Source: Clostridia bacterium (GTDB lineage: Bacteria > Bacillota > Clostridia > Christensenellales > Aristaeellaceae). From it: 64,000 nt of DNA. Positions within the stretch are counted from its first letter, which is position 1. Every line of letters begins with the position of its first letter. Both the position numbers and the translations under genes were made by a program. A model generated the notes under the pieces. It was not told the origin of the DNA. It saw only the letters and a list, made by a program, of their open reading frames with translations, and ran no database searches. Of this stretch, positions 1 through 8,338 are shown one piece after another. The stretch covers positions 1 through 64,000 of the forward strand of contig JAFPWH010000014.1 of NCBI GenBank assembly GCA_017395065.1, read 5' to 3'.

Positions 1-321
1 CACCATCATCACCATCACCACCATCACGACGGTGAGCACGACGCCGACGAGATTTTCGACGATATCGGCATAGAGACCGCTTCGAAGATCGACGTGGATA
101 CCCTGAAAAAAGCTTTTGAGGCCCTGGCCGACGAGGAAAAGTACGGCATGGTGCTGCGCATGAAGGGGATCATGCCGACTGCGGACGGCAAATGGATCCA
201 TTTCGATTATACGCCGGGCGAAAGCGAGATCCGCGAGGGCAGCGCCGATTATACCGGCAGGCTCTGCGTCATAGGCTGCAAGCTCAACAGGAAAGAAATC
301 ATGGCGCTGCTGGGGCTGTGA
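1..321 (+). CDS. CobW/COG0523-type GTP-binding metallochaperone, C-terminal part
   Basis: The reading frame is open from base 1 and ends at TGA 319-321, so this is the 3' end of a gene that starts outside the window. It opens with nine consecutive histidines followed by an Asp/Glu/His stretch, then about 85 residues resembling the CobW C-terminal domain (KGIMPTADGKWIHFDYTPG). His-rich linkers of this kind sit between the GTPase and C-terminal domains of COG0523 proteins such as YeiR/ZNG-type zinc chaperones and bind Zn or Ni. The next gene begins about 10 bases later and is also a CobW-type GTPase, so the two probably share a transcript and a role in metal delivery. The metal is inferred. An internal GTG at 94 is not a likely start because the frame continues upstream. 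Confidence 0.75.
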   Translation, partial: HHHHHHHHHDGEHDADEIFDDIGIETASKIDVDTLKKAFEALADEEKYGMVLRMKGIMPTADGKWIHFDYTPGESEIREGSADYTGRLCVIGCKLNRKEIMALLGL

Positions 322-331
322 GGTGAAGCTG

Positions 332-1291
332 ATGTCTCAAAGCGAATACAAGACGCCCGTCTATCTGATCACCGGCTTTCTGGAGAGCGGAAAGACCAGC
401 CTCATCAAGTCGATGCTCGAGGACGAAAACTTTTCCTCGGGTGAGCGAACGCTGATTCTGCAGTGCGAGGAAGGCATAGAAGAGCTGGATAAAACCGTAC
501 TGCGCAAGGCAAACGCCGTCCTCGAAGAGATCGACGAGCTAAGCGACCTGACCGAAAACCACTTAAACAGCTTGAACAGCAAATACCGCCCGGAGCGCGT
601 CATCATCGAATACAACAGCGTCTGGACGATCGACGCGCTGTTCAAGGTGAAAAAGCCTTCGGACTGGGAGCTTGCGCAGATGGTCACGATGATCGATTCG
701 ACGACCTTCGACAACTACATGACCAACATGCGCGTTTTGATGAGCGAAGCGCCCAAGCTTGCCGACCTCGTGATCTTCAACCGCTGCGACGAGAACACGG
801 AAAAGAGCCGCATGCGCCGAATGATCAAGGCGATGAACAACTCCTGCAACATCATGTTCGAAAACAACGACGGCAGCGCGGACGACGGCGTGGGGGAGGA
901 AGACCTGCCCTGGGACATGAAGGCGGATGTCATCGAGATCAAGGACGAGGATTTCGGCATCTGGTATATCGACTGCATGGAGCATCCGGACCGCTACAAC
1001 AATCGTATGGTCAGGGTTAAAGGACAGGCGTTCACCGTGGACGATCTGCCAAAGCGCAGCTATCTGCTGGGACGATACGCCATGACCTGCTGCGCCGCGG
1101 ACGTGGGCGGTATCGGCTTCATCTGCCGCTACATGAAAAAGCGGCCCAAGGAAGCCGAGTGGATCACGGTCACCGCAAGGTGCGAGGCGGCCTTCAGTCA
1201 GGTACATGGAAGGGACTGCATCGTATTGGTCGAGACCGAAGTGGAACCGGCGATGAAGCCCGACGACGAACTCGTCTACTTCAACAGATAA
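332..1291 (+). CDS. CobW-like GTPase fused to a YcgQ/TIGR03943-type C-terminal domain
   Basis: About 319 residues from ATG 332, which has GAGGTGA 6-7 bases upstream; an in-frame GTG at 323 lies too close to that site. Residues 11-25 hold a P-loop (GFLESGKTS) and NRCD serves as the guanine-specificity motif, so this is a G3E-family GTPase. The usual CobW CxCC metal motif is not visible; only LQCEEG lies in that area. The last roughly 100 residues (VRVKGQAF..., YAMTCCAADVGGIGF) resemble the C-terminal domain of YcgQ/TIGR03943 proteins, which normally travel with a DUF318 permease (YcgR) and a CobW GTPase. Here that domain is joined to the GTPase itself. It probably takes part in zinc or other metal trafficking with the preceding CobW protein. 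The fusion is seen directly; the role is inference. Confidence 0.7.
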   Translation: MSQSEYKTPVYLITGFLESGKTSLIKSMLEDENFSSGERTLILQCEEGIEELDKTVLRKANAVLEEIDELSDLTENHLNSLNSKYRPERVIIEYNSVWTIDALFKVKKPSDWELAQMVTMIDSTTFDNYMTNMRVLMSEAPKLADLVIFNRCDENTEKSRMRRMIKAMNNSCNIMFENNDGSADDGVGEEDLPWDMKADVIEIKDEDFGIWYIDCMEHPDRYNNRMVRVKGQAFTVDDLPKRSYLLGRYAMTCCAADVGGIGFICRYMKKRPKEAEWITVTARCEAAFSQVHGRDCIVLVETEVEPAMKPDDELVYFNR

Positions 1292-1300
1292 AAATTTCGG

Positions 1301-1333
1301 CGCAGCGGAACGAACTTTCCGCTGCGTCTTTTT
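1301..1333 (+). terminator. Rho-independent terminator of the CobW genes
   Basis: CGCAGCGGAA (1301-1310) pairs perfectly with TTCCGCTGCG (1317-1326) around a 6-base loop and is followed by TCTTTTTTT. It lies 10 bases after the stop of the CobW-YcgQ fusion. Confidence 0.9.
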
Positions 1334-1427
1334 TTATGCGGCTACCCGAGAATGTGAATGTATTTCTCCTCGTGAAATAATCATTAACTGCGCGTTAATG
1401 TGTAAACAAACGATAACAAGAAAACAC

Positions 1428-1456
1428 TTGCCATCCGAAAGTATTTGTGATAAAAT
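1428..1456 (+). promoter_or_regulatory. Sigma-A-type promoter of the dehydratase gene
   Basis: TTGCCA (1428-1433) and TAAAAT (1451-1456) are separated by exactly 17 bases in a locally AT-rich stretch. Transcription would start near 1463, leaving a leader of about 95 bases. Confidence 0.7.
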
Positions 1457-1501
1457 AAACTAAATAAAACTGTGTTTATGAATTCGAAATAAAAGAAACT
1501 G

Positions 1502-1531
1502 CTTTACCGGGGTTTTTGCTCTCCGGTAAAG
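1502..1531 (+). promoter_or_regulatory. Leader hairpin before the dehydratase gene
   Basis: CTTTACCGG (1502-1510) and CCGGTAAAG (1523-1531) form a perfect 9-bp inverted repeat with a 12-base loop containing GGTTTTTG. It sits between the promoter and the start codon at 1560. No U-run follows, so it is not a plain terminator. It could be an RNA stability element, a protein-binding site or half of an attenuator. Confidence 0.5.
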
Positions 1532-1559
1532 ACGATTCGGAATGGCGGTTTGATTTCTG

Positions 1560-3608
1560 ATGGGTAAGCTGTTTTTCTGGCGGCATGGCAAGATAAAGCC
1601 CAAATGGGCGCTCGTCGCTTACGATCTTTTGATGCTCACGCTGGTCATGTTTTCGCTGATCTTCGTGGCGCATTATAAGGTCGACATCCTTTCGCTTCAT
1701 CTCGTCATTTGTGCGGTCTGCGTGATCGGCTGCCGGTACTTCCTGGGCGCGTATTTCCGCGTGTGGCGCTACGGCGGCGTAAGCTGCTATCTGCACCTCT
1801 TCATCACCGACATCGCGGCGGGCTTCGTGTATTTCCTTGTCGACAGATTTATACTGAACGAGATCAGCAATTCGCTGTATCTCCCTTTTGCGACGATCGT
1901 CTGCATCATCGTGCTGAATCTGTCTGCCGCACTTTTCATACGGCTCACGTACCGCTATTTGTACCAAAACGGCCTTCCGAATCTGCCGGGTATGGATCGC
2001 TTCGGCAACGTGATCAATTTCCTTACCGGTTTTGACGTAAACCACGCGACGCACTGGATCGACGCCGACCGCCGCGCGCAGAAGCTGAACGTCGCCATCG
2101 TCGGCGCGGGCCGCATCGGTTCCGCGCTCGCAAGAGATTTAAGGAACAACCCCAATTCGCGCCTTCGCCCCGTGTGCTATATCGACAACGATCCGGAGCT
2201 CATCGGAAGACAGGTCAACGACATCATCGTTCTCAACGAAAACGAGATCAGCGAGAAAACCGTCAAGGAATACAACCTTTCCCAGGTCATCTTCACGATC
2301 AAAGACCTGCCGGAGCAGCGCCAGCACGATCTGGTAAAGCTCTATACGTCCCTGGGCTTAAGAGTATTGGTGTACGACTATCCCGTCATGCACCAAAATG
2401 GCGAAAACAGTAAGCGCACGATCCGCAATTTCGACATCAAGGAGCTTTTGTTCAGAAGCTCCAAGGAGATCATCACGCCCGAAATCAGTGCGTTCTACCG
2501 CGGGAAGACCGTGCTCATCACCGGCGGCGGCGGATCGATCGGCGGAGAACTGTGCCGCCAGATCGCCCGCATGGAGCCAAAACGCATCGTGATCGCCGAT
2601 GTATATGAAAACGGCGCCTACGACATGCAGCAGGAATTGCGCCTGCAATATGCCTCGGCGCTCGACGTGCGCGTGGAGATCATCACCGTCTGCGACAAGA
2701 TCGAAGTCGAACAACTGTTCGAAAAGTACAGACCGGACATCGTTCTGCACGCGGCTGCGCACAAGCACGTGCCGCTCATGGAGAACAACGTCTGCGAAGC
2801 GGTAAAAAACAACGTGCTCGGCACCCTGAACGTGGTCAACGCCGCAGCCAAATACAAGGCGGGCAAGTTCATCATGATCTCCACGGACAAGGCCGTAAAC
2901 CCGACAAACGTCATGGGCGCCACAAAACGCATGTGCGAAATGCTGGTCCTGAGCATGAACGGCAGGAGCGACACCGTCTTCGTCTGCACCCGTTTCGGAA
3001 ACGTATTGGGTTCGAACGGCTCCGTGATCCCGCTGTTCAAACGCCAGATCGAACAGGGTGGCCCCGTGACCGTGACGGACAAACGCATTATCCGCTACTT
3101 TATGACGATCCCGGAGGCCAGCCAGCTGGTGCTCACATCCGGCGCGATGGCCAAGCGGGGAGAGCTCTTCGTGCTCGACATGGGCAAGCCCGTCCGCATC
3201 CTCGACCTTGCGGAGAACATGATCCGATTGAGCGGATTTGTGCCGTATTCCGAGATCGACATCATCGAAACCGGTCTGCGTCCCGGCGAAAAGCTCTATG
3301 AAGAACTGCTCATAAAGACCGAAGAGCTGGACAAGACCGAAAACGAACAGATCTTCGTGGAGCGCGAAAAGGTATTGAGCCAGACGGAAATCGAAAACAA
3401 GCTTAGTCGCCTTACCGAAGCGCTGCGCACAAACGACAACGCCGCCGTAAAGCAGGCGCTACACGAAGTTGTGCCGACGTTCCACGATCCCGAGGAAGTC
3501 AACAGACGTGCGCAGACTGCGCAGGAAATGAAAAACATACTCGAAATCGACAAGTTAAAACCTGCTAAAAGCGCCGGCCGCGCTTTTCCTGCTACATTTT
3601 TATCGTAA
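1560..3608 (+). CDS. Membrane-bound nucleoside-diphosphate-sugar epimerase/dehydratase (CapD/FlaA1 family)
   Basis: 682 residues. About four membrane segments in the first 135 residues precede a CoA-binding-like Rossmann domain (VGAGRIGSALA, near residue 180) and a C-terminal extended SDR domain (LITGGGGSIGGELCRQI, near residue 315). STDKAVNPTNVMGATKR carries Met-x-x-x-Lys in place of the usual Tyr-x-x-x-Lys, as is normal for UDP-GlcNAc 4,6-dehydratases of the PglF/CapD group. These enzymes make 4-keto-6-deoxy sugar nucleotides for capsule, glycan or O-linked glycosylation at the inner membrane face. Length and domain order are typical. The ribosome site is weak. No glycosyltransferases lie nearby, so this is a stand-alone copy and its exact product is open. 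The 3' end of the gene contains an intragenic terminator-like hairpin. Confidence 0.9.
   Translation: MGKLFFWRHGKIKPKWALVAYDLLMLTLVMFSLIFVAHYKVDILSLHLVICAVCVIGCRYFLGAYFRVWRYGGVSCYLHLFITDIAAGFVYFLVDRFILNEISNSLYLPFATIVCIIVLNLSAALFIRLTYRYLYQNGLPNLPGMDRFGNVINFLTGFDVNHATHWIDADRRAQKLNVAIVGAGRIGSALARDLRNNPNSRLRPVCYIDNDPELIGRQVNDIIVLNENEISEKTVKEYNLSQVIFTIKDLPEQRQHDLVKLYTSLGLRVLVYDYPVMHQNGENSKRTIRNFDIKELLFRSSKEIITPEISAFYRGKTVLITGGGGSIGGELCRQIARMEPKRIVIADVYENGAYDMQQELRLQYASALDVRVEIITVCDKIEVEQLFEKYRPDIVLHAAAHKHVPLMENNVCEAVKNNVLGTLNVVNAAAKYKAGKFIMISTDKAVNPTNVMGATKRMCEMLVLSMNGRSDTVFVCTRFGNVLGSNGSVIPLFKRQIEQGGPVTVTDKRIIRYFMTIPEASQLVLTSGAMAKRGELFVLDMGKPVRILDLAENMIRLSGFVPYSEIDIIETGLRPGEKLYEELLIKTEELDKTENEQIFVEREKVLSQTEIENKLSRLTEALRTNDNAAVKQALHEVVPTFHDPEEVNRRAQTAQEMKNILEIDKLKPAKSAGRAFPATFLS
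3567..3587 (+). terminator. Intragenic terminator overlapping the dehydratase 3' end
   Basis: AAAAGCGC (3567-3574), loop CGGCC, GCGCTTTT (3580-3587) form an A-rich/T-rich flanked stem inside the last codons of the gene that ends at 3608. No other terminator is visible before the next promoter. Confidence 0.5.
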
Positions 3609-3644
3609 TTAACGAAAAACACGCTGTTAATATCTGCAACGGTG

Positions 3645-3653
3645 TGATATAAT
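3645..3653 (+). promoter_or_regulatory. Extended -10 promoter of the M24 peptidase - efp group
   Basis: TGATATAAT at 3645-3653 is an extended -10 element (TGnTATAAT). The -35 region (TGTTAA near 3625) is poor, as is common with extended -10 promoters. The M24 gene starts 42 bases downstream. Confidence 0.55.
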
Positions 3654-3694
3654 AAGATTTGTATTGCATAGCTGAATGCAGTTTGGAGGCAACA

Positions 3695-4747
3695 ATGAAC
3701 AGGGTTTGCGAATTCAGAAAGCGCTTTCAGGGCGCTGCGCTGATTGAGGACCGCAAAAATATATATTATCTGACCGGCTTTACCGGTGAGGGCTGCGCGC
3801 TGATCACCGAAAACAGTCAGATCATCATCACCGATTTCCGCTACGTGGAGCAGTGCACGCGTCAGGCGCCTGAGTGCAGGCTCGAAACCACCTCGAAGGA
3901 CGTAAACCGCGAAAGCATACTGAAAAGCTGTCTGAGTGCGGAAAACATAAACGAACTCTTTGTCGAAACCGGCATAATGACCGTAAACGCCTACCGCAGG
4001 CTTGAAAGCGCGCTGGAAGGCGTAAAACTAAGCGATCTGCCCGGGACCGTCGGCGAAATGCGCATCGTAAAATCTGAAGAAGAGCTCGGCTTCATTGCAA
4101 AAGCCGCGAAGATCAGCTGCCTTGCGCTCGAAGAGACTTTAAAGCAGCTCAAGCCCGGCATGACGGAGAAATACGCCTGTGCGCTGCTCGAGCACGAAAT
4201 GCGCCTGCACGGCAGCGAAGGCCTTGCTTTCGATACGATCGTGGCAAGCGGCGTGAACGGGTCTCTGCCGCACGCGGTGCCCTCCGATAAGCAGATTCAA
4301 CGCGGAGAGCTTTTGACCTTCGATTTCGGCGCCAGCTACGGCGGCTACTGCTCAGACTGCACGCGCACCGTCGCGATCGGCAGCATCGGCGCGGAGCTCA
4401 GAAAAATCTACGATTCGGTCTATACGGCGCATATGAAAGCGCTCGAAAAGGTGAAGGCCGGCATGGTTTGCAAAGAGCTTGACAGCATAGCCCGCGACTA
4501 TCTGGAGCCCATCTATCCCGGCGCGTTCGGACATTCGCTGGGTCACGGCGTTGGTCTCAACATCCACGAAGCGCCGACCGTAAGCCAGAAGGGCGAAACG
4601 GTGCTCGTACCGGGCCACGTCATCACGATCGAACCCGGCGTATACATACCCAATCTCGGCGGCTGCCGCATAGAGGATACGGTATTTGTGACGGAAGACG
4701 GCTTTGTCGATCCGTATACGGTTTCAAAGCAACTCATCGTTGTTTGA
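3695..4747 (+). CDS. M24-family Xaa-Pro aminopeptidase/dipeptidase
   Basis: 350 residues from ATG 3695, which has GGAGG 8 bases upstream. An upstream in-frame TTG at 3659 lacks a ribosome site and overlaps the promoter. The N-terminal creatinase-like domain is followed by the pita-bread M24 domain from about residue 115. The metal ligands of the family are recognisable in FDFGASYGGYCSDCTRT, in GHSLGHGVG and in ITIEPGVYIP, with the final Glu in GGCRIEDTVFV. The enzyme removes N-terminal residues before proline, or splits Xaa-Pro dipeptides, in the cytoplasm. It lies directly ahead of efp, a pairing common in Bacillota and fitting because EF-P also deals with proline. PepP or PepQ specificity cannot be told from sequence alone. 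Confidence 0.92.
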   Translation: MNRVCEFRKRFQGAALIEDRKNIYYLTGFTGEGCALITENSQIIITDFRYVEQCTRQAPECRLETTSKDVNRESILKSCLSAENINELFVETGIMTVNAYRRLESALEGVKLSDLPGTVGEMRIVKSEEELGFIAKAAKISCLALEETLKQLKPGMTEKYACALLEHEMRLHGSEGLAFDTIVASGVNGSLPHAVPSDKQIQRGELLTFDFGASYGGYCSDCTRTVAIGSIGAELRKIYDSVYTAHMKALEKVKAGMVCKELDSIARDYLEPIYPGAFGHSLGHGVGLNIHEAPTVSQKGETVLVPGHVITIEPGVYIPNLGGCRIEDTVFVTEDGFVDPYTVSKQLIVV

Positions 4748-4781
4748 GATACAGCTACCCATTTTTTAAGGAGGAACTCCA

Positions 4782-5342
4782 ATGATCACAGCAGGCGATT
4801 TCAAAAAAGGCATTACCGTGGAGCTGGACGGCGGCATCTGGACGATCGTTGATTTCCAGCATGTCAAACCCGGCAAGGGCGCTGCGTTCGTTCGCACGAA
4901 AATCAAAAATATCATTACCGGCGCGGTGCTTGAGCGCACGTTCAACCCCACCGACAAGATGCCCAAAGCCATCATCGAAACCAAGGAGATGGAGTATCTC
5001 TACGACGACGGCGACCTGTACTACTTTATGGACGGCGAGACCTACGAGCAGATTGGCCTTACGAAGGATCAGGTCGAGGACGCCATCGTGTTCATGAAGC
5101 CCAACACCAACGCCACCGTGCGCTTCTATAAGGGCAGCGCGTTCTCCGTTGAAGCGCCTACCTTCGTGGAGCTTGCGGTCATCGCGACGGAACCCGGCTT
5201 CAAGGGCGACACCGCTTCCAACACCACCAAGCCCGCCACGGTCGAAACCGGCTTCACCCTGCAGGTGCCCCTGTTCATCAACGTGGGCGACGTGCTCAAG
5301 ATCGACACCCGCGATGGCGGCGAATACCTGAGCAGAGTATAA
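4782..5342 (+). CDS. efp: Translation elongation factor P
   Basis: 186 residues, the normal EF-P length, with an N-terminal KOW-like domain and two OB-fold domains. The tip loop reads KPGKGAAF, so the modifiable residue near position 32 is lysine; this is the form that is beta-lysylated, or carries 5-aminopentanol in Bacillus, rather than the Arg form. The C-terminal signature [16 protein letters not shown] is intact. It relieves ribosome stalling at polyproline. AAGGAGG lies 8 bases before ATG 4782. No EF-P modification gene is evident in this window. Confidence 0.98.
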   Translation: MITAGDFKKGITVELDGGIWTIVDFQHVKPGKGAAFVRTKIKNIITGAVLERTFNPTDKMPKAIIETKEMEYLYDDGDLYYFMDGETYEQIGLTKDQVEDAIVFMKPNTNATVRFYKGSAFSVEAPTFVELAVIATEPGFKGDTASNTTKPATVETGFTLQVPLFINVGDVLKIDTRDGGEYLSRV

Positions 5343-5361
5343 CACGGCAAAAAAGCCAATG

Positions 5362-5390
5362 CACGGAAACGCAAAAACGGCGCTTCCGTG
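5362..5390 (+). terminator. Possible weak terminator after efp
   Basis: CACGGAA (5362-5368) pairs with TTCCGTG (5384-5390), and an inner CGC/GCG pair is separated by a 1x1 mismatch. Only TTT follows, so it may attenuate rather than stop transcription into the next gene. Confidence 0.35.
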
Positions 5391-5448
5391 TTTGGCGTAC
5401 AAAAACGGAAACGCTATATCCGATTTGATAGTTTTTACGGAGGCAGCA

Positions 5449-5841
5449 ATGGACAGGATCATGAAGCAGCTCGGCCTGATCAGGGGCTTACTGGAAAACG
5501 CGAGCGACGCGGAGCAGTTGAAAAAAGCGCTGTCGGAAACGCTGGGCGCGCTCGAGCTCATCGCCGAAAAAATGAGCGACATGCAGCGCGACCACCAAGA
5601 ACTGAGCGATTATGTGGACATGATGGACGAGGACCTGAACGAGCTTCAGGACACGGTCGACGACGAACTGGATATGATGAATGACGACTGGGACGACGAA
5701 GGCGAGGACGATATGTCCTTCCTGGACGAGGACGACGAGGAACCGGACGAAGACGAAGGGGAAGACGAACCGCCGACGAAGGAAGAAGAAAAACCAAACG
5801 ATAACCCGTTCAGCCTCTGGAAAAAAGACGATAACGACTAA
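5449..5841 (+). CDS. Small acidic coiled-coil protein (CD1247 N-terminal-domain-like)
   Basis: 130 residues from ATG 5449, preceded by ACGGAGG. An in-frame ATG at 5359 would add 30 residues of unlikely composition that include the preceding hairpin, so it was not chosen. Residues 1-65 look helical and resemble the small domain annotated as CD1247 N-terminal in Clostridia (LIRGLLENASDAEQ). Residues 65-120 are almost entirely Asp/Glu, and the tail ends FSLWKKDDND. It has no enzymatic motif and no membrane segment. It lies downstream of efp, as in other Clostridia. The function is unknown; the acidic tail suggests interaction with a basic partner or nucleic-acid mimicry. Confidence 0.7.
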   Translation: MDRIMKQLGLIRGLLENASDAEQLKKALSETLGALELIAEKMSDMQRDHQELSDYVDMMDEDLNELQDTVDDELDMMNDDWDDEGEDDMSFLDEDDEEPDEDEGEDEPPTKEEEKPNDNPFSLWKKDDND

Positions 5842-5855
5842 AAGACACAGAGCTA

Positions 5856-5894
5856 AAAAGCAGCCGGTCCGTTTGCGCCCCGGCGCTTTTTTGT
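5856..5894 (+). terminator. Rho-independent terminator
   Basis: AAAAAGC and GCC on the left pair with GGC and GCTTTTT on the right, with a single A bulge and a 16-base loop. The stem runs into a T-tract. It closes the M24 - efp - acidic protein group. Confidence 0.65.
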
Positions 5895-5956
5895 TCCGTC
5901 TCAAGTAAAACAGCATACTTTACTTTATTTTACTCGCTTTTTCGATTCGATTGTAG

Positions 5957-5962
5957 TATAAT
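5957..5962 (+). promoter_or_regulatory. -10 box upstream of the LtaS-like gene
   Basis: TATAAT at 5957-5962 lies in an AT-rich stretch after the terminator, 47 bases before the start codon at 6009. The -35 area (TCGCTT near 5934) is weak. Confidence 0.45.
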
Positions 5963-6008
5963 AATTCCGTATGGAACCACATCGTGAATACAAGCGGAGG
6001 AACCTTCG

Positions 6009-8237
6009 ATGAGTGACGAAGAAAACAGGCGCGAGGCGGAGCAGTTCGGCGTCAAGCCGCGCAAACTGCACGTGCACACGAAAGCGCCCGGAAATAAAAC
6101 GAAAAAGCAGAAGATAAGCCGCATGCGGCAGCTTTCGGAAAAGGAGTTCCCGATACCCAGCTGGATCATACAGATCGTGGGCAGCATACTTGTGACGCTG
6201 ATCGTGGAATCCCTGTGCCGAAGGTCGGTCGCGGGCGCGTTCGAGTTCGTACACAAAAATCCGATGGCCTTTCTGCTGAACTGCTCATTGGTTGCGCTTG
6301 CGATTGCAATCGCCCTCATGTTCAAGCGAAGGCTCTTTGCCATCGTGCTTGCCGAGAGCATCTGGGTCATCCTCGCAGCGGTCAACTACGGCGTGATGAG
6401 CCGCAGGGGCCGCCTTGCGCTGTACCCGGCCGACCTGCACGGCATAACCGAGGGCATCGTGGTCATGCCCAAGCTCTTCGAGTGGTGGCAGATCGCGCTG
6501 ATCTCTGCCATCGTCATGCTGGTGATCGCCGGCCTCGTCGTGCTTTTGCTGCGCACGCAGAAGTACAGAAGAGACATAACGAAGAGCTGGCTGCGTTTGG
6601 TCAGCACCGCGCTCGTGTTTACGCTTTCGCTGCTTCTGTGCCTCGAAAACGGCTACATCTCGCGCAGCTTACGCCCCGATTTTTACGCTTCTTACAAGAA
6701 AAACGGCTTCGCCTACAGCTTCCTTTTCGGCGTCTTCGACACCGGAATGAACGAGCCCACGGGCTATACCGATCAGGCGGTCAAGGACATCCTTGACACG
6801 ACAATCGTAACCGAAACGAATCAAACGTCGAAGGAAGAAACCAAAACCGAAGATGGGACCAACGCGAAGCGCCTGGGCATCATCACCGAAAACACGAGCC
6901 TTGAGGGCTACGACGCGGAAACGATCGAGGGCATCGAGACAAGGGGGAGGGAAATCAGCGCAGACGCGGACTATCCCAACATCATCCTGCTGCAGCTGGA
7001 GGCGTTCTGCGAGCCCGATAAAATCAACGAATACGCCTACGAGGGCGAACCGATCCCCACGTTCATGCACATGAAGCAAAGCTGCACCAGCGGCACGCTC
7101 GGCGTACCGACGGTCGCGGGCGGTACCTGCAATACGGAATTCGAGGTGCTCACGGGCTGCGATCTCGACCTTTTCGGCGCAAACGAGTATCCCTATTACG
7201 ATCTGGTCAAAAACAACGAATTCGAGTCTCTCGCGCACGACCTAAAGCCCTACGGCTACAATTCCACCTTCCTGCACAACTACAGCGGCACGTTTTACAA
7301 CCGCAACGAGGTGTATTCAAACTTCGGCTTCGACCGCTTTGCCTCCCTCGAATACATGAACGATTACGAGGAGACCGATAAGGGCTGGGCTAAGGACGAG
7401 GTGCTCGGCACCTACATCATGAAGAGCCTCGAATCCACCGAGGGCAAGGACTTCGTCATGGCGGTGGGCGTACAGACGCACAGCGCCTACCCGGAACTGA
7501 GCGACGAGGAGGCTCCCTTCCTCGTGACCCAATCGCCCGACGGCAACGAATCCTACCGTCTGCAGTTCCAGTACTATCTCGAACAGATGAACAGCGTGGA
7601 CGCCTTCCTTGCCGATCTCACGGAAAAGCTGGCATCCTATGACGAGAAGGTTCTCCTCGTGGTTTACGGCGATCATCTGCCCGGTTTAAGCTTCAACCAC
7701 GATCAGATGACCACGGAGGAGCTGTTCTCGACCTCCTATGTGATCTGGGCTAATTACGAGCTTGAAAAGCAGGACAGAGACCTTGAAGCCTATCAGCTGG
7801 GCGCATACGCGCTCAAGCTTGCGGACATCAAGGACGCGGGCACTATGATCACGATCCATCAGAAGTACATGGACAGCTACGATTATATGGACAAGCTCAA
7901 GCTCGTTCAGTACGATATCACCTACGGCGAGCACTACCTGTACCTCGACAGTCCCATCATGCGCGAGGAACCCATGCAGTTCGGCGTGGAGCCGATAGAG
8001 ATCGAGCGCCTGTTCAGCGACCGCGCGGGTAACCTGCAGGTGTACGGCAAGGGCTTTACGCAGGATGCCGTGATTTATCTCGGCGGCCGTTCACAGGACA
8101 CGATCTTCGTAAACGAGAGCCTGCTGATCGCGCCGAACCTGAGCATGAGCGAAGATGACGTGCTGGACATACGCTTTTTCGGCGCGGACGGCGGACTGCT
8201 CTCCGTGCACGGCATTGCGGAAGAGGAACCTGCGTAA
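6009..8237 (+). CDS. LtaS-like lipoteichoic acid synthase / phosphoglycerol transferase (sulfatase fold)
   Basis: 742 residues. A basic cytoplasmic N-terminus of about 45 residues is followed by roughly five membrane segments up to about residue 215, a linker, and a large extracellular alkaline-phosphatase/sulfatase domain from about residue 320. The probable nucleophile is Thr373 in AGGTCNTEFE. Metal ligands are Glu331 (LQLEAF) and the YGDHLPG motif near residue 555. LtaS-type enzymes move glycerol-phosphate from phosphatidylglycerol onto a growing chain outside the membrane. The last 100 residues form an extra small domain not needed by the classical enzyme. A membrane phosphoglycerol transferase of another glycan is the main alternative. 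GGAGG precedes ATG 6009. Confidence 0.88.
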   Translation: MSDEENRREAEQFGVKPRKLHVHTKAPGNKTKKQKISRMRQLSEKEFPIPSWIIQIVGSILVTLIVESLCRRSVAGAFEFVHKNPMAFLLNCSLVALAIAIALMFKRRLFAIVLAESIWVILAAVNYGVMSRRGRLALYPADLHGITEGIVVMPKLFEWWQIALISAIVMLVIAGLVVLLLRTQKYRRDITKSWLRLVSTALVFTLSLLLCLENGYISRSLRPDFYASYKKNGFAYSFLFGVFDTGMNEPTGYTDQAVKDILDTTIVTETNQTSKEETKTEDGTNAKRLGIITENTSLEGYDAETIEGIETRGREISADADYPNIILLQLEAFCEPDKINEYAYEGEPIPTFMHMKQSCTSGTLGVPTVAGGTCNTEFEVLTGCDLDLFGANEYPYYDLVKNNEFESLAHDLKPYGYNSTFLHNYSGTFYNRNEVYSNFGFDRFASLEYMNDYEETDKGWAKDEVLGTYIMKSLESTEGKDFVMAVGVQTHSAYPELSDEEAPFLVTQSPDGNESYRLQFQYYLEQMNSVDAFLADLTEKLASYDEKVLLVVYGDHLPGLSFNHDQMTTEELFSTSYVIWANYELEKQDRDLEAYQLGAYALKLADIKDAGTMITIHQKYMDSYDYMDKLKLVQYDITYGEHYLYLDSPIMREEPMQFGVEPIEIERLFSDRAGNLQVYGKGFTQDAVIYLGGRSQDTIFVNESLLIAPNLSMSEDDVLDIRFFGADGGLLSVHGIAEEEPA

Positions 8238-8300
8238 CAGTTTTGACATAGAATATTTAACAAAAACGCACATTGCAGCGGGCAAGAAATGCGCCAAATG

Positions 8301-8309
8301 TGATATAAT
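8301..8309 (+). promoter_or_regulatory. Extended -10 promoter of the Nudix - tldDE operon
   Basis: TGATATAAT at 8301-8309 matches TGnTATAAT and has the same form as the element at 3645. It lies 30 bases ahead of the Nudix start and may drive the long plus-strand operon up to 18.2 kb. Confidence 0.55.
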
Positions 8310-8338
8310 AGATAAAACCTTATCATGGAGAAGAATCG

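Noticed and set aside
1..27. Run of His codons resembling an artificial His-tag or vector sequence
   Set aside because: The codons are mixed CAC/CAT and continue into a natural Asp/Glu/His linker and a CobW C-terminal domain; His-rich linkers are native to this family.
563..1207. 214-codon minus-strand frame opposite the CobW-YcgQ fusion
   Set aside because: Shadow frame of His/Val/Asp bias without ribosome site or motif.
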